NCBI GenBank assembly: GCA_036023115.1
Contig: JAYKKT010000064.1
Span: forward strand, 4,397,501-4,461,500
DNA: 64,000 bases
DNA from: Brasenia schreberi
Lineage: Eukaryota; Streptophyta; Magnoliopsida; Nymphaeales; Cabombaceae
Reading direction: 5' to 3'
The position numbers and the translations under genes are program-made. Below, one piece after another: positions 34,001-44,997 of this stretch (positions are counted from its first letter, which is position 1; each line of letters begins with the position of its first letter). A model generated the notes under the pieces. It was not told where the DNA came from and did not search any database. It saw nothing but the letters and a program-made list of their open reading frames with translations.

Positions 34001-37000
34001 TGTTATCTTTTACTGTAGTGTTTTTGTTTTTGGTGTGTTGATATTATAGAAAAAGGTCATTTCTCTGTTTTTCTCAAGTAAGTTGGTTTGCTTAAAACCT
34101 GCATCTTTTATATCTTGCCAAATGCCACTGGTCTTTATTTACACAACACTACTAAATATGGCAGATTTGCTTGTTATTGAGTAATTTTATACTCTCGTGC
34201 ACTAATTGTACAGTTTGATTGTTTGAACCATGCAGATCTACAGCCGTGACCTTTTCTTGTTTCTATATTTTCTCCTCATAATCGTTGCATCAATGACTTC
34301 TTTTAAAGTTCACCATGACAAGTCTGCATTCTCAGGAAAATCAATACTTTACCTGAACAGGCATCAGACAGAGGAATGGAAAGGGTGGATGCAGGTTATA
34401 CCTTATTTCTATTAGTCTATTACAAATCTCTTTCTTGTTGAAGTTGTGAATGATTCACAAATTCATTTTCTTTGTGTGCATTCTTGTAAATGTAGATATT
34501 CAAAGATGGATCTCATATACTTAGCAGCCTGTAAGAAATTGCATATAGTTGTAATGATGATCTAAACAAGTTTGCATGAGTTGTGTGTACCTTCTACTGG
34601 AGTGTAGTATCCATATACACTTTATATCATTGTAGACTAGAGAGTCAGTCATTAAATGTTGTTCTCAAATGAAAATGGATTGTATCCATATTCCGTATAC
34701 ACACGATTCTCATCTATCTTTCTTCTGTTGAACGAATTAATTTTTGCAGGTGCTGTTCTTAATGTATCACTATTTTGCTGCAACGGAGATTTATAATGCA
34801 ATTCGTATTTTTATTGCTGCCTATGTTTGGATGACGGGGTTTGGAAATTTTTCCTATTATTATGTCCGTAAAGATTTCAGTCTAGCACGTTTTGCTCAGG
34901 TATGATGATCCGAATTTGCATGTATGTTGATGTTCCTCTATTGTGTTGCTGGTAGAGATGACTCTGGCTTTGGCTTTCAAATTTATGCAGATGATGTGGC
35001 GCCTTAATTTCTTTGTCACATTCTGTTGTATCATCCTAAATAACAACTATATGCTGTATTACATCTGCCCCATGCACACCTTGTTCACTGTTATGGTGTA
35101 TGGTGCTCTTGGGATCCTAAACAAGTACAATGAGTACGGTTCTGTTATTGCCATCAAGATCGTGGTATGTTTTTTAGTTGTCTTCTTGATATGGGAAGTT
35201 CCTGGTATATTTGAGATAGTGTGGGGACCTCTTACGTTCCTTCTAGGTACTCTTTCTCTCTCTCTTTATCTATTACTGAGAATTATTATCCTTTCCTGCC
35301 AGACTAAAATCCTCATGAATGAGATTTTTTGCTGACATCATTCAAAACTGCAGGGTACAACGACCCAGACCCATCAAAAAAGCAGTTCCCCCAGTTGCAT
35401 GAATGGCATTTTCGGTCGGGCTTGGATCGATACATTTGGATTGTGGGAATGATTTATGCATATTATCATCCAACGGTAGGTTTTCAGTCAACACCTTTTG
35501 TCTTCATACCATGTTTTTGATAATCTATTCTTGTACACTTCTTTTCAAGAATCTGGTGCTCAGAACCTGGCTTCTTCCCTGTCTTTGTAAGTGATCTTGG
35601 CATAGTTCCTAATTTTTAGGTTGAGAGATGGATGGAGAAACTAGAGGAAGCTGAACTGAAGCGTAGGGCAACAATCAAGGCATCCATTGTTTCACTTGCT
35701 TTGATGGTAAGTCATCTTTATTTGACGTATTGTTTACTTCAGCTTATAGTTTCTGATGCATGTTTTTTTTGTATCTATAGGCAGGTTATTTGTGGTATGA
35801 ACATGTATACAAGTTGGATAAACTCACATACAACAAATACCATCCATACACATCATGGATCCCAATAACGTATGTATCTGGCGGTAGTCAAGCAATGTTT
35901 TTCGATTGTTCATCTTAACTGACATTCATTTTCTGCAGTGTCTACATTTGCCTACGAAATTTCACTCAGCAGTTCCGGAATTTCTCACTAACACTTCTTG
36001 CGTAAGTAGTGATGCTTGTTGCTCCAGTTAGTTGAAGCTTGGTTCATTTAAGGGGATGCGAGTATGGGTTAGTTCAGATATAGGCATCATCGTCTCTGAG
36101 AATGGGATCTTCCTTTCTTTGGTCTGTTGTTGGATTTGGGTCCAGATAGAAAGACCTACAGATATTTAAATTCGTTATTTAAACTACTCAGGGTTTTGAT
36201 GCAAAATCCATATCCCAATCTTTCTGGATTGGGTGACACTGACCAGAGTTGTGCTGTAGACACATCCCCTTTGATCCAATAATTAGTGAATTAGTTCATC
36301 TCTGTGTTTTCTTAGGTGGCTCGGGAAGATTACCTTAGAAACGTACATCTCACAGATCCACATCTGGCTAAGGTATGCAAACTGTTTCCTTTTTCTCAAA
36401 CCATCTTAATTTGCTGATGGGTTTTCAATAGTTTCTCGTTAGGATGTTGATTTCTGGTAATCATCATGTCTACCTTATGTTGGACTTTTGTTTAAATTGC
36501 AATAACCTCTCATACTCTTTAGGTTTTCTTGGCTGTATGAGCGTGTCAATATTCCAGTAATAAAACCTTGTTGTTGTGGTATATAGTAAGGTTGCTTTTT
36601 ATCTTTTGCTTGCTACTTGTTTATATCCTACACGTTGGAAGAAGTCGTGACTGTCTGTATTCAACATAGAGACCACATGTTAGGGTGAAATTCTTTAAGA
36701 GGATCAGCACCATTTATCGTTGTTGTTTCTTAATGATGTTTTAATCCGTGATCATTTTACAGTTTTAGAGATTCTCATCATTGACATTATATTTTATGTT
36801 GCAACTTGGCTTTCAAATGATAGAAAGATGGTTTGATCTCGTTAATTTAATGAAGAGGAATTGGATTTGGATCTCATAGAGGACTCTCATTTGGCCTTCC
36901 AAACGCACACATGGATGTTTGTGTATGAAGCCAATATCAGTGTCTTGTCCCATACACAATCTCTGTTCATCATGTAGTTCGAATTGGTAAATACCCAAAA

Positions 37001-37388
37001 ATGATGATAAAAGTGCATTGACATGCAGGTCTGGCATGCCTGATGGCCAACCTCGATGGCTTCTATCATTTATTCCTGGTTACCCCTTGCTCAACTTCAT
37101 GCTCACAACAACCATATATATTGTGGTATGGAGGAAGAAAAGAAACTTAACCTTTTGATTTTCGTTACCTGGTTTCCTTTCAATTGTACTCAATAAGTGA
37201 ATGACTCAATACAGATATCGCACCGGTTGTTCCAACTAACAAACACATTGAAGACCTTATTTGTGCCTAGTAAAGACGATAAGAGGCTGATGTACAACGT
37301 GATAGCTGGTCTTGCAATCTCCGTTGTCCTATACTCTCTCTCCTCTGTACTTCTCCGAATACCTGCTTTCCTGGTATATTCTACTTAA
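25019..37388 (+). CDS. RWA: REDUCED WALL ACETYLATION (RWA) protein
   Basis: RWA proteins are Golgi multi-pass membrane proteins of the CAS1 domain family needed for O-acetylation of xylan, xyloglucan and pectin, probably supplying acetyl groups to TBL acetyltransferases. Fifteen exons join in phase to 547 codons, the usual RWA length: 25019-25051, 32552-32643, 32899-33033, 33121-33177, 33268-33340, 34236-34394, 34750-34899, 34991-35246, 35354-35475, 35620-35706, 35781-35869, 35939-36001, 36316-36372, 37029-37125, 37215-37388. Exon 1 gives [11 protein letters not shown], the conserved start. Family segments include [18 protein letters not shown] (about residues 166-183), [58 protein letters not shown] and TKDD-like PSKDDKRL near the end. 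Many hydrophobic helices are evident. The 7.5-kb intron 1 contains a tandem duplication and an antisense Copia element. The last exon can end at 37388, or splice at 37374 to 37469-37474 and end two codons later. Confidence 0.95.
25268..25648. repeat. Tandem duplication in RWA intron 1, copy A
   Basis: From ACTTCGGATGTTCGATTG to the end at AAGAAATTTTC, this segment recurs nearly base for base as copy B: 25681-25933 continuing, after the Copia insertion, at 31761-31892. The 32 bases between the copies repeat GGAACGACGTTGATTC and TACAAGAT from inside the unit. Confidence 0.9.
25934..26336 (-). repeat. Copia 3' LTR
   Basis: About 403 bp, homologous to 31355-31760. Just inside it, on the minus strand, the polypurine tract reads AAGTGGGAGA (around 26337-26348). 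Confidence 0.9.
26648..29500 (-). pseudogene. Copia pol (protease, integrase, RT, RNase H), disabled
   Basis: In order on the minus strand: protease motif WWIDSGA near 29447-29467; a damaged integrase zinc-binding region ([10 protein letters not shown] with the second His lost, and a stop after CETC near 28940); integrase core with [13 protein letters not shown] and [10 protein letters not shown], at 28534-28932; reverse transcriptase N-part at 27515-28183 ([25 protein letters not shown]); the YVDD catalytic site in 27328-27558; a connection region at 27071-27394 ([14 protein letters not shown]); and RNase H at 26648-26893 ([10 protein letters not shown]). Several frameshifts and stops separate these pieces, so no functional polyprotein is encoded. 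Confidence 0.85.
29590..30358 (-). pseudogene. Copia gag, disabled
   Basis: The likely start is the Met at 30358 ([18 protein letters not shown]). The gag core is readable at about 29780-30184 ([27 protein letters not shown]). A stop separates the start region from this core, and another frame break precedes the zinc knuckle. That knuckle reads [14 protein letters not shown]: the last Cys of CX2CX4HX4C is Arg. Confidence 0.8.
31030..31245. repeat. GC-rich minisatellite in the Copia leader
   Basis: Five to six imperfect units of about 36-39 bp with the consensus words GGCTGTTTTGGCCG, GTTTCGCCTCTGGCCG and TTTCGGCTG. It lies between the primer-binding site and gag. On the plus strand two frames are open across it, but this is a repeat artefact. 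Confidence 0.75.
31333..31354 (-). other. Copia primer-binding site
   Basis: The minus strand directly after the 5' LTR reads TGGTATTAGGGCCTGGTT, close to TGGTATCAGAGC, the usual plant Copia site complementary to the 3' end of initiator tRNA-Met. Confidence 0.75.
31355..31760 (-). repeat. Copia 5' LTR
   Basis: About 406 bp starting TGTTACAAATT on the minus strand and ending ...GCCGTCA. It pairs with 25934-26336, sharing blocks such as GCAGTGAAGGCGATGGACAC and TTACTTGATTTGGCCTGATC. Confidence 0.9.
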
Positions 37389-40339
37389 AAATCTGAACTT
37401 ATTTACCTCTTTCAAAGGTACATTGGTTTCCTTTTTGTTAAAGAGTTGTCCTTATGGAGTATTTGCAGGCATGATCACCTAAGATGAAAATGGTGGCATT
37501 TCTGCTGTAGCATTTGATGATCGAGTTCGGCATATGCTTATATGGCCTATGCGCATCGAATATTCTTGAGGTTCTAGCCTGCCCCGATGAGATCAACTGC
37601 AGTGGATCAGGTTATAATGGTAAATATTGATCTGCTTCTGCTTCTGCTTTTACGGTCAACACAGCATAGTATTTGTATAGTAATCATAGTGAGTGCTGAA
37701 TTCAGCCTCAGGTAAGTCTTCTTGTATTGGTTTTTCAAAATATAGCCCAAATCCCTGTAATTACTTTTTATAAGTTCTGTTCTACTGCATTTCAGCAGGA
37801 GAAGAAAAGTTCCTCTTTGATAATAAGATCCCATTAATGAATCCAACTGCTCAATATTTGCAATATCCTCTTTGTGTTGCAATTGTTCTCTTTTGGAAGA
37901 TGTGATGCTTACTTTTCAAAATTCAATGCTATGCCAGCGGCATTATAACGTAAACTGCTAGGATAGTGGTATATGGTAGGGGTGCAAATGAGCCGAACTG
38001 GTCGCGAGCTAATTGGGATCGACTCATAAAGCTAGAGCCCTGCTCGGCGGTATAACCGGCGTCCAGCTCGAGCCTCGAGTTGAGTTCGATAGAAACTCTC
38101 TTACAATTTATGGACACTGACTTTGGGATCCTCGCAAACTCTTCGGAGTCACAGAGGGAGGGTTTCTTAGGAGGAACGCTAGCGAGCCTAAGCGTGACGC
38201 TCATGCGTCGTGATGACCGCCCAGAATTCGAGTTCCGGTTAGGCGAATAACATGTTCTTCGTAACTTCCACGGAGAAATCATCCTTCTGAGAAGTATTTG
38301 CGGTACAATGATGTGGTTGATCGGATCATCGAAGGAGGAAAATGACGAGGCAGATGATGACGAATAGAATGGTGCTTCTATCTTTCTATGTCGTGCGAAT
38401 GCTAGCGATGGAAAACGTCTGCAAATTTACAGGTATCCTTACCATTTTTTTGTACACAGTAATATGAGATTCTTGCACTTCTGATCTTTTTTTCTCTTCT
38501 CCATTTCATAAATCTTACCGCATTTTTCTTTTCAACTCTTCACAAAATTGTAATGGACGCTACCTGCTTAGATGCAGTTTGATCATAGATTCAGTTTATG
38601 ACCGGTGCATATTCTCAAAATTCTTTATTGATTTAGATCTCTTGGTCTCTAATCCGTGTGGAAACGTCTTCGTAGATTTTCTCTAGACAAAGTCATTAGT
38701 TTCGTCGAGCCGACCATCTTAATCCGTAAATCAAGATTTGCGGTGAATCCGTCTTCTATTGGTCATTGTTTGCTAAGCCGTTACTAATCACGCGAAGGAT
38801 ATTCAACATCGTGCTCTGCGGCCATATGTTAATGGATTACTGAACACTAAAAATCCTGTTGATCTTATCATCTAGCAATACAAGTACGAAAATTTGATTA
38901 GTGATCGGACCTTGAGTTCATCGAGTTACTGCCGGAGTTTCCAGAACGGCAACTTCTGCTGGATGGGATCGAATCGTATCATGTGATTTCAATCCCGACA
39001 CGTAACGTAATCACGTTTTGAATTTTGGGCGGGTGCGGGGGCGTTCGAGTGGAAGAAGCCGTTCCGGATGAAACTAGAGAGTTCAATAAAGTGGGATGGC
39101 CTTTATCATAACGTCGTCTCGAAAGAAGCCGATAATTTATTTTGTTTTATTTATTCTTAGGTAAGTTCGCGCCTGATGCACGCTGTGATTCTCAAAAGTC
39201 TGGTGTGGCTGCGTTCTCGCCGGAGAAAGCCAGCCGGCATGTTCGCGACGTGGTGGTGGAGCGAAACCGTCAGCTGGTTCCGGTGGACCTTCGACAACAA
39301 CCTCACGGAGAATGCATTTAGGATTTAATCAACGAGTAATGGAAATTTGGGCAAGCAAATGCATTTTAGGGTTTATTCTTTTCCTTTTCTTCCTGTTCGG
39401 CTTCTTGATGTTTGAGTCTACTACGTTTAGGGTTTTGTCAACGTGTTTCTATTTTTTTTTTTTTTATTACGGAGCTAGAATACGTTGGATGGCCGGTCTC
39501 ATCAATGGACGGCGATCCCTTCCGCAGTTGGGCTTCGCATTTTATCGACAATCCATTTATGATTTCCTTCTCGTCCCGGAGGACCCCCCGTTGTGTCTGG
39601 CGGGGTACAACAGTGCCACCATCAGGTCGTTCCGAGAGACCTCGGCCGCTATCCTCTTCATCCCCTCTCTTTATTCGGCCTTGTGAATTGAGTCTACGAT
39701 GCTTTAGGGTTAAATCAGTTTCTTCTCTTAAATGGACAAGCGAAGAATGCATAGGGTGTACACCCTCATCAATGGTGGGGGATCCTCATTGACCATTAAA
39801 CATTAAAAGCTTTCGGCTCAAGGTACCTTATTTCCAACGTACCGATATTTGGCCCACAAACTCCAAATCGAATTGGTAATGTACTATGAGAATACTCTAG
39901 ATCCAAAGGGAACCGCCAACCATTGATGACAGCACACATCCGATGAACTCTGTCTCTTCATAACAAAGAAATGAAGAGGTTGATTAAATCCTAAAGACCT
40001 CGGTTTCGCAAGTCACAAGGCCAGAAAGGTACAGAGGAGAGAAGGTTGTCCCCGAGGTCTACCAAAACTACCTGATGGTAGAGCAGCTCAACCCCGTCTA
40101 ACATGTCTGTTGGTTGTCTCTGGCGACAAGGACGTCCCAGTAGACTGTCACAAAAATGACAACCCTAGATTTAACTTCTCCATTTCCAGTGTTATTTTTG
40201 CATGTGATAGTAGTGTGGAAGGGAAATAATCTGTACATGTGGGTGTAGCTTACTGTATTGGTAAAACTAGTTCTTTGTCTCTGATGTCTTATTTCATGCT
40301 ATTTTAAAAATAATAGTTACTTTTTATGTTTGAATATTT
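37389..40339. other. Intergenic DNA downstream of RWA
   Basis: Contains the RWA 3' UTR and CTCGAG-rich dispersed repeat sequence at about 37975-38110. Local GC rises at 39000-39320, where a frame of about 50 codons is open (see findings). Open frames at 39312-39792 overlap each other and match nothing I recognise. Confidence 0.5.
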
Positions 40340-41844
40340 CTTGCTTCATAAAAAGAGGTTAACGATGTCATTGGTTTTTTTCTCTTTGTGAATACTGAGA
40401 TTGGTTGAAAGTTCTATTTCATTGTCTATTTTGGAGAAAACGTCTTTATTCTTCAACGCATTTCTGTCGAAGCAAGTTTTCCCGTATCTGGGAAGAAATA
40501 TCTGCTTAAAAGAACTTATTTCTTTGTTGAAAAAAATGTCCCTCTTCATCTTTGGAGATGCTTTTATTGTTCTTCAAGAAAAGTTTCTATTCTGATTAAA
40601 TTTGTAGCTGGTTACTTATACTTCTTCGTTGCTAAATGAAGTATCTCAAAATGAATTCTTGCATTCTTTTTTCTTGAGAAAATGCATCTTTGTTAATATT
40701 CATTCAAAAGGGGTTACTACTTACTTCCCATCCTCTTTAAAAATTTCAGCTTTTTTCCTCAAAAAGTTCTTCGTATTGATTTGAATTTGCCCTTTTGTTT
40801 CAGAAATTTGATTTGTTGTGTTAATAAGACAGAATCTCTGCATTTATGTAAAAGAATGTTTGAGAACTATGTATTTTGTGTCGTTACTTTATTAAGAACA
40901 TCCGTCTCTCGTTCTTAAATAATCTTTAAGAAAGAGTTGTCATTACTTGTTTTCGCTTTCTTTTGTTCCAAAAGTCTCCTAGGTTTAAAAATAACGGTTG
41001 TTATAGTGTTATTCATTAAAAAAATAGAACCATTTTTCTTCTTTTCAAAATCTTACTTTCTTGTTTCCTGTTAAGGAAAAATATTTTCTTGTTTGTAAAA
41101 AAATATTTAAAATATTTTCTTTCAAATAAATGGTTATATAGTTTTCAAAAAGTCTATTCCGTTTCAGTTGTATGGTGATCTTCTATTGCACAATTACCAA
41201 AATTGGTGGTTTGTTTAGGAGATATGTTTTCTTGTATTCATTTAAAAGGAATGAACGTTCTTTTGTGCTTTCGTTCTTAAATATTTCTCACTTATTCCTC
41301 TTTGTATTGGAGAAAGAATTCGTTTTTCTGTATTTCAAGAAAATGTTTTATATTTTTGTTTCTTAAAAGTCAATTTTTATTTTTTCTTAAAAAGTACTTT
41401 GCGACTTCCCCGTTTATGTAAATGCAAAATTGGACCTTGATCATGTTTTATATTTTCCATTACATGACTTGTTTGTATTGCTTTTTTAGTTATTGTTTCA
41501 AAGATACTGTTTTCTGTGTGTTTTAACAAAAATATTCCTTAGAAAAAAACTTGTGATTTAAAAAGTTCATTTGTTGTTTCTTCGAAAGAGGTTGCTTGTT
41601 TTCGTTGTTTTTCTTATAATACTCTCTTTTATAAATTTCTCCTTATCAAGCTATATGTTTTTAACTAGATAAACCAAAACTTTGTTTTTACCTTTTGGGA
41701 AACTTAATATTTCCATTTTCATTCTTGTTTGAAACAAAAACTCTCCATATTTTTCAAGAAAGACAATATTCATTCTCATTGTTTAATTTTTTTTATTAGA
41801 TTTAAAAAAAGTTATTAAATGTTTAAAAGTTTGCTTTATTATTC

Positions 41845-41895
41845 AATAACTAAGCCTTTCTAAATGGATTTTTTGTTTCCACCATAGCCCTATTT
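41845..41895 (-). mobile_element. Remnant of RTE-LINE 3' end
   Basis: AACTAAGCCTTTCTAAATGG and TTTTTTGTTTCCACCATAGC match the minus-strand terminus of the RTE copy at 21761-22045, with internal deletions. Confidence 0.5.
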
Positions 41896-42769
41896 TGTAG
41901 AATTCATGGTAGATAAGTCCAACAAAGTTTTACGTTAGATTTTAGAAACCTAACGTAACCTTTCTTCATTGAAGCTTGGGACCGAATGCAAGGTGATCTT
42001 TTACATCTGCGGAGTTAAAAGTTTGATTTATTATTATCACGGGAAATTTTCTTTTTGAAAGGGTTTGTTGTTGCTTCATTATTTAAAAAGCAAGATTTTA
42101 CTAGTCTCAATTGCGGGAAAAGTTAATTTGGCTTCGACACTTTTGGCGAATTTAAATTTTGGTCTATTTTATAAAATAAATTATTTATTTGATTTCAAAA
42201 TAGTATATGTTTTCGGCTTCCTTTGTTCCAAAAGTTTAGGAAAGACGGTCATTATAGTGTTATGCATTTGAAAATATAAAAATTTTCTTCTTTTCAAAAA
42301 CATTATTTTCTTGTTTCCTCTTAATGTCAAAATGTTCTTTTCTTGTTTGTAATAAAATATTTTATTTCAAATACATGGTTTTACAGTTTTGAAAAAGTTT
42401 ATTTCATTTCAGTTATATGGTGATCTTCTATTGCACAATTACCAAAACGAGATATGTTTTGTTGTATTTATTTTAAAAGGAATGAACGCTCTTTTATGTT
42501 TTCATTCTTAAATATTTCTCACTTATTCCTTTATAGTGGAGAAAGAATTTGTTTTTGTGTATCTCAAGAAAACTTTTTATATTTTATTTCTTAAAAAGTT
42601 AATTTTTCTTTTTTCTTAAAAATACTTTGCGATATCCCCATTTGTAACAGGATCATGTTTATATTTTCTTTTACTTGACTTTTGTTTGTGTTGCTTTTTC
42701 TTTAGTTGTCGTTTTATAAAGACAGTTTTTCTATTTCTTTTAACTAAAACATTCCCTAGGGAAAAAAAC

Positions 42770-43108
42770 AAACAAACCATGTTTTATGGTTTTGAGTGTT
42801 GGGCAGTTAATCATCAACATGTACAAAAGATGTCTCTAAGAGAAACGAAGATGTTGAGATGGATGAGTGGTCATATAAGAAAAGACCGTATACATATTGA
42901 GGTTATTAGAAACAAATTAGGAGTAATAGAGGATAAAATGAGAGAATATCATTTAAGATTGTTTGGAAATATAGAAAAAAGATCAAAGAATGTATGAAAA
43001 ATTAAATTTGAAAAGTATTAAAAGAGCTAGAGGACGACCACAAAAGTGTTGGAAAGAAACAATAAAGAATGATCTAGCTTATTGTAAGTTTGCTGTTGTT
43101 GTTGTTTT
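42770..43108 (+). mobile_element. RTE-type LINE 3' fragment with TSD inside the array
   Basis: It encodes the C-terminal end of a RTE reverse transcriptase in one open stretch (CWAVNHQHVQKM, LRWMSGHIRKDRI, EDKMREYHLRLFGNI), followed by the rest of the 3' end and a GTTGTTGTTG tail. The flanks are CTAGGGAAAAAAAC (42756-42769) and CTAGGAAAAAC (43109-43119). The matching position in the first array copy (about 41537-41550, CCTTAGAAAAAAAC) is uninterrupted. Confidence 0.85.
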
Positions 43109-44240
43109 CTAGGAAAAACACTCTTGATTTAAAAAATTCATCTGTTGTTTCTTCATTTCGAAAGAGGTTGGTTGTTTATGTCGATTTTCTGATAAACCAA
43201 AACTTTGTTTTTGCCTTTTTGGAAAACTTAATATTTCCATTTTCATTCTTGTTGGAATGGAAAATATCTATATTTTCTGATAAAGACAATATCTATTCTC
43301 ATCGTTTCAAAAATTTTATTAGATTATTTTAGAAAAGTTATGTCAAATTTAGCCGTATGATTCTGACATTTTAAAAGTTTTCTCTATGATTATGACAAAA
43401 TTCTTTTTTTGTGAAAGGGTTCGTTGTTGCTTCATTATTTTAACTTTAATATCAGGATTTACTAGTCTCAAATCCTGGAAAAGTGGTTTTGGCTGACACT
43501 TTTAGCGAATAAAGATCTTGATCATTTTTTTATAATAAATTATTTATGTGATTTCAAAATAAGATATGTTTTCCGCTTCCTTTGTTCCAAAAGTTTAACA
43601 AAGATGGTCGTTATAGAGTTATGTATTCGAAAAATAGAAAGTCTTCTTCTTTTCAAAATCATTGCTTTCTTATTTCCTTGAAGAAAAAATATCTTCTTTT
43701 CTTGTTCGTAAGAAGTTTTTTTTTTTTAAATAAATGGCTTTATAGTTTTAGAAAAGTTTATTCCATTTCAATTGTATGCTGATCTTCTTTTGCACAATTA
43801 CTAGAATCAGTGGTTTGTTTATAAGACATGTTTTCTTGTATTCATTTTAAAAGGAACGAACGTTTTGTGTTTTCGTTCTTAAATATTTCTCACTTTGTAT
43901 CGGAGAAAGAATTCGTTTTTCTGTATCTCAAGAAAACATTTTATATTTGTGTTTCTTAAAAGTCAAACTGTATTTTTTTCTGAAAAAGTACTTTGCAAGT
44001 TCCCCATTTGTAAAAATGCAATGTGTGTACTTGCTCATGTTTTATATTTCCTTGTACATGACTTTTTTTGTATTGCTTTTTTAGTTGTTATGGTTTGAAA
44101 GAAATCGTTTTCTGTCTTTAAAAAATGTTGTTTCTTCAGTTCGAATGAGGTTGCTTGTTTTCGTTGTTTTTCTGATCTCTTTTTTATAATTTTTCTCCTT
44201 TATCAAGTTATATGTTTTTTTGGTCTCTTATCAAGCTATA

Positions 44241-44997
44241 TGTATGTATATATATGTATACACACAATAGGATTGTAGATTGTAGATCTCTTCAGTTTGA
44301 AAAAGGATTGTAGATTGTTTCTTATACTCAATATTTATATAAAATAGCGGGTCCTATTATGATAAATACAATGGGATAATCATTTTATAATGATCGAGTA
44401 TAAACTACATCCTTAACTGTTTCCGCCTTTTACAGCCTTTATCAAGATTTTTTTGGCCAATCGTTACAAAACATAAGAGCAAAAGAAATATCATATGTTT
44501 CAGATTTATTTAGATGTATTGAGTTCGTAAAAGGCCAATCACTTCAATAAATAAGGACGGGTTTGATTCATGGTGTTAGCCCCTTAATATTAGAGAACTA
44601 CAAGCCAAGATTCACATGAGCATGTTTGATTCGTGAGCCATATTGATTCTTGAGTTTGATGTCAATGTTCTTTACTAAAATTGAATATGTGGGAAACATT
44701 GGGGCCCTTTCCGACGTCAGCCCTAAATTTGTTGCCATCTTAAAGCACAAAGAAGCACAGGGTTGGCAAGAGCAATATTGTTCGTCCGATCGGATCCACG
44801 TCATCGATCCGAAACATTGGACGGCTGGGGGACCAGATCGACGGACGCGGGCTTCGTGTTCGCAGAGAGGAACTCGATACTGGTACTCTTTCTCTCGTTT
44901 GTGATTATTCGGACAAATCAGGGATTGCCGAAATTTCCAGAGATTTCTGGGTTTTTAATTTTTTCAGGTTTTTGTGTTCTCTTGGGGAGAGAGTGGG
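44241..44997. promoter_or_regulatory. Upstream region of the acidic-protein gene
   Basis: About 750 bp with no gene recognised. A partial Tourist-like block (GGGTTTGATTCATGGTGTTAG) lies at 44558-44650. Sequence from about 44700 is more GC-rich and includes CCGACGTCAGCC (an ACGT core), so the promoter and 5' UTR probably lie between 44700 and 44997. No start site can be assigned. Confidence 0.35.

Larger units (their letters stand above)
40380..44240. repeat. Large T-rich tandem array, unit about 1.25-1.36 kb
   Basis: The same ordered landmarks occur three times. GGTGATCTTCTATTGCACAA is at about 41174, 42419 and (diverged) 43779. A block starting TTTGTTCCAAAAG is at about 40970, 42227 and 43580. 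GTTGTTGCTTCATTATTT is at about 42066 and 43424. The plus strand is very T-rich, which creates Phe/Leu/Lys-rich open frames that are shadows. One copy carries a RTE-LINE insertion. I recognise no protein domain, LTR or TIR. Confidence 0.8.

Noticed and set aside
34943..35335. RWA exon extended upstream and downstream as one 130-codon frame
   Set aside because: Phase and family similarity place the exon borders at 34991 and 35246; the extra codons at both ends are intron.
41172..44098. Many Phe/Leu/Lys-rich plus-strand open frames
   Set aside because: Produced by the T-rich tandem array; they recur with the repeat unit, are interrupted differently in each copy and show no domain.
40380..44240. 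CRISPR-like array
   Set aside because: The repeat units are over a kilobase, diverged and without short regular spacers; the DNA is plant nuclear.
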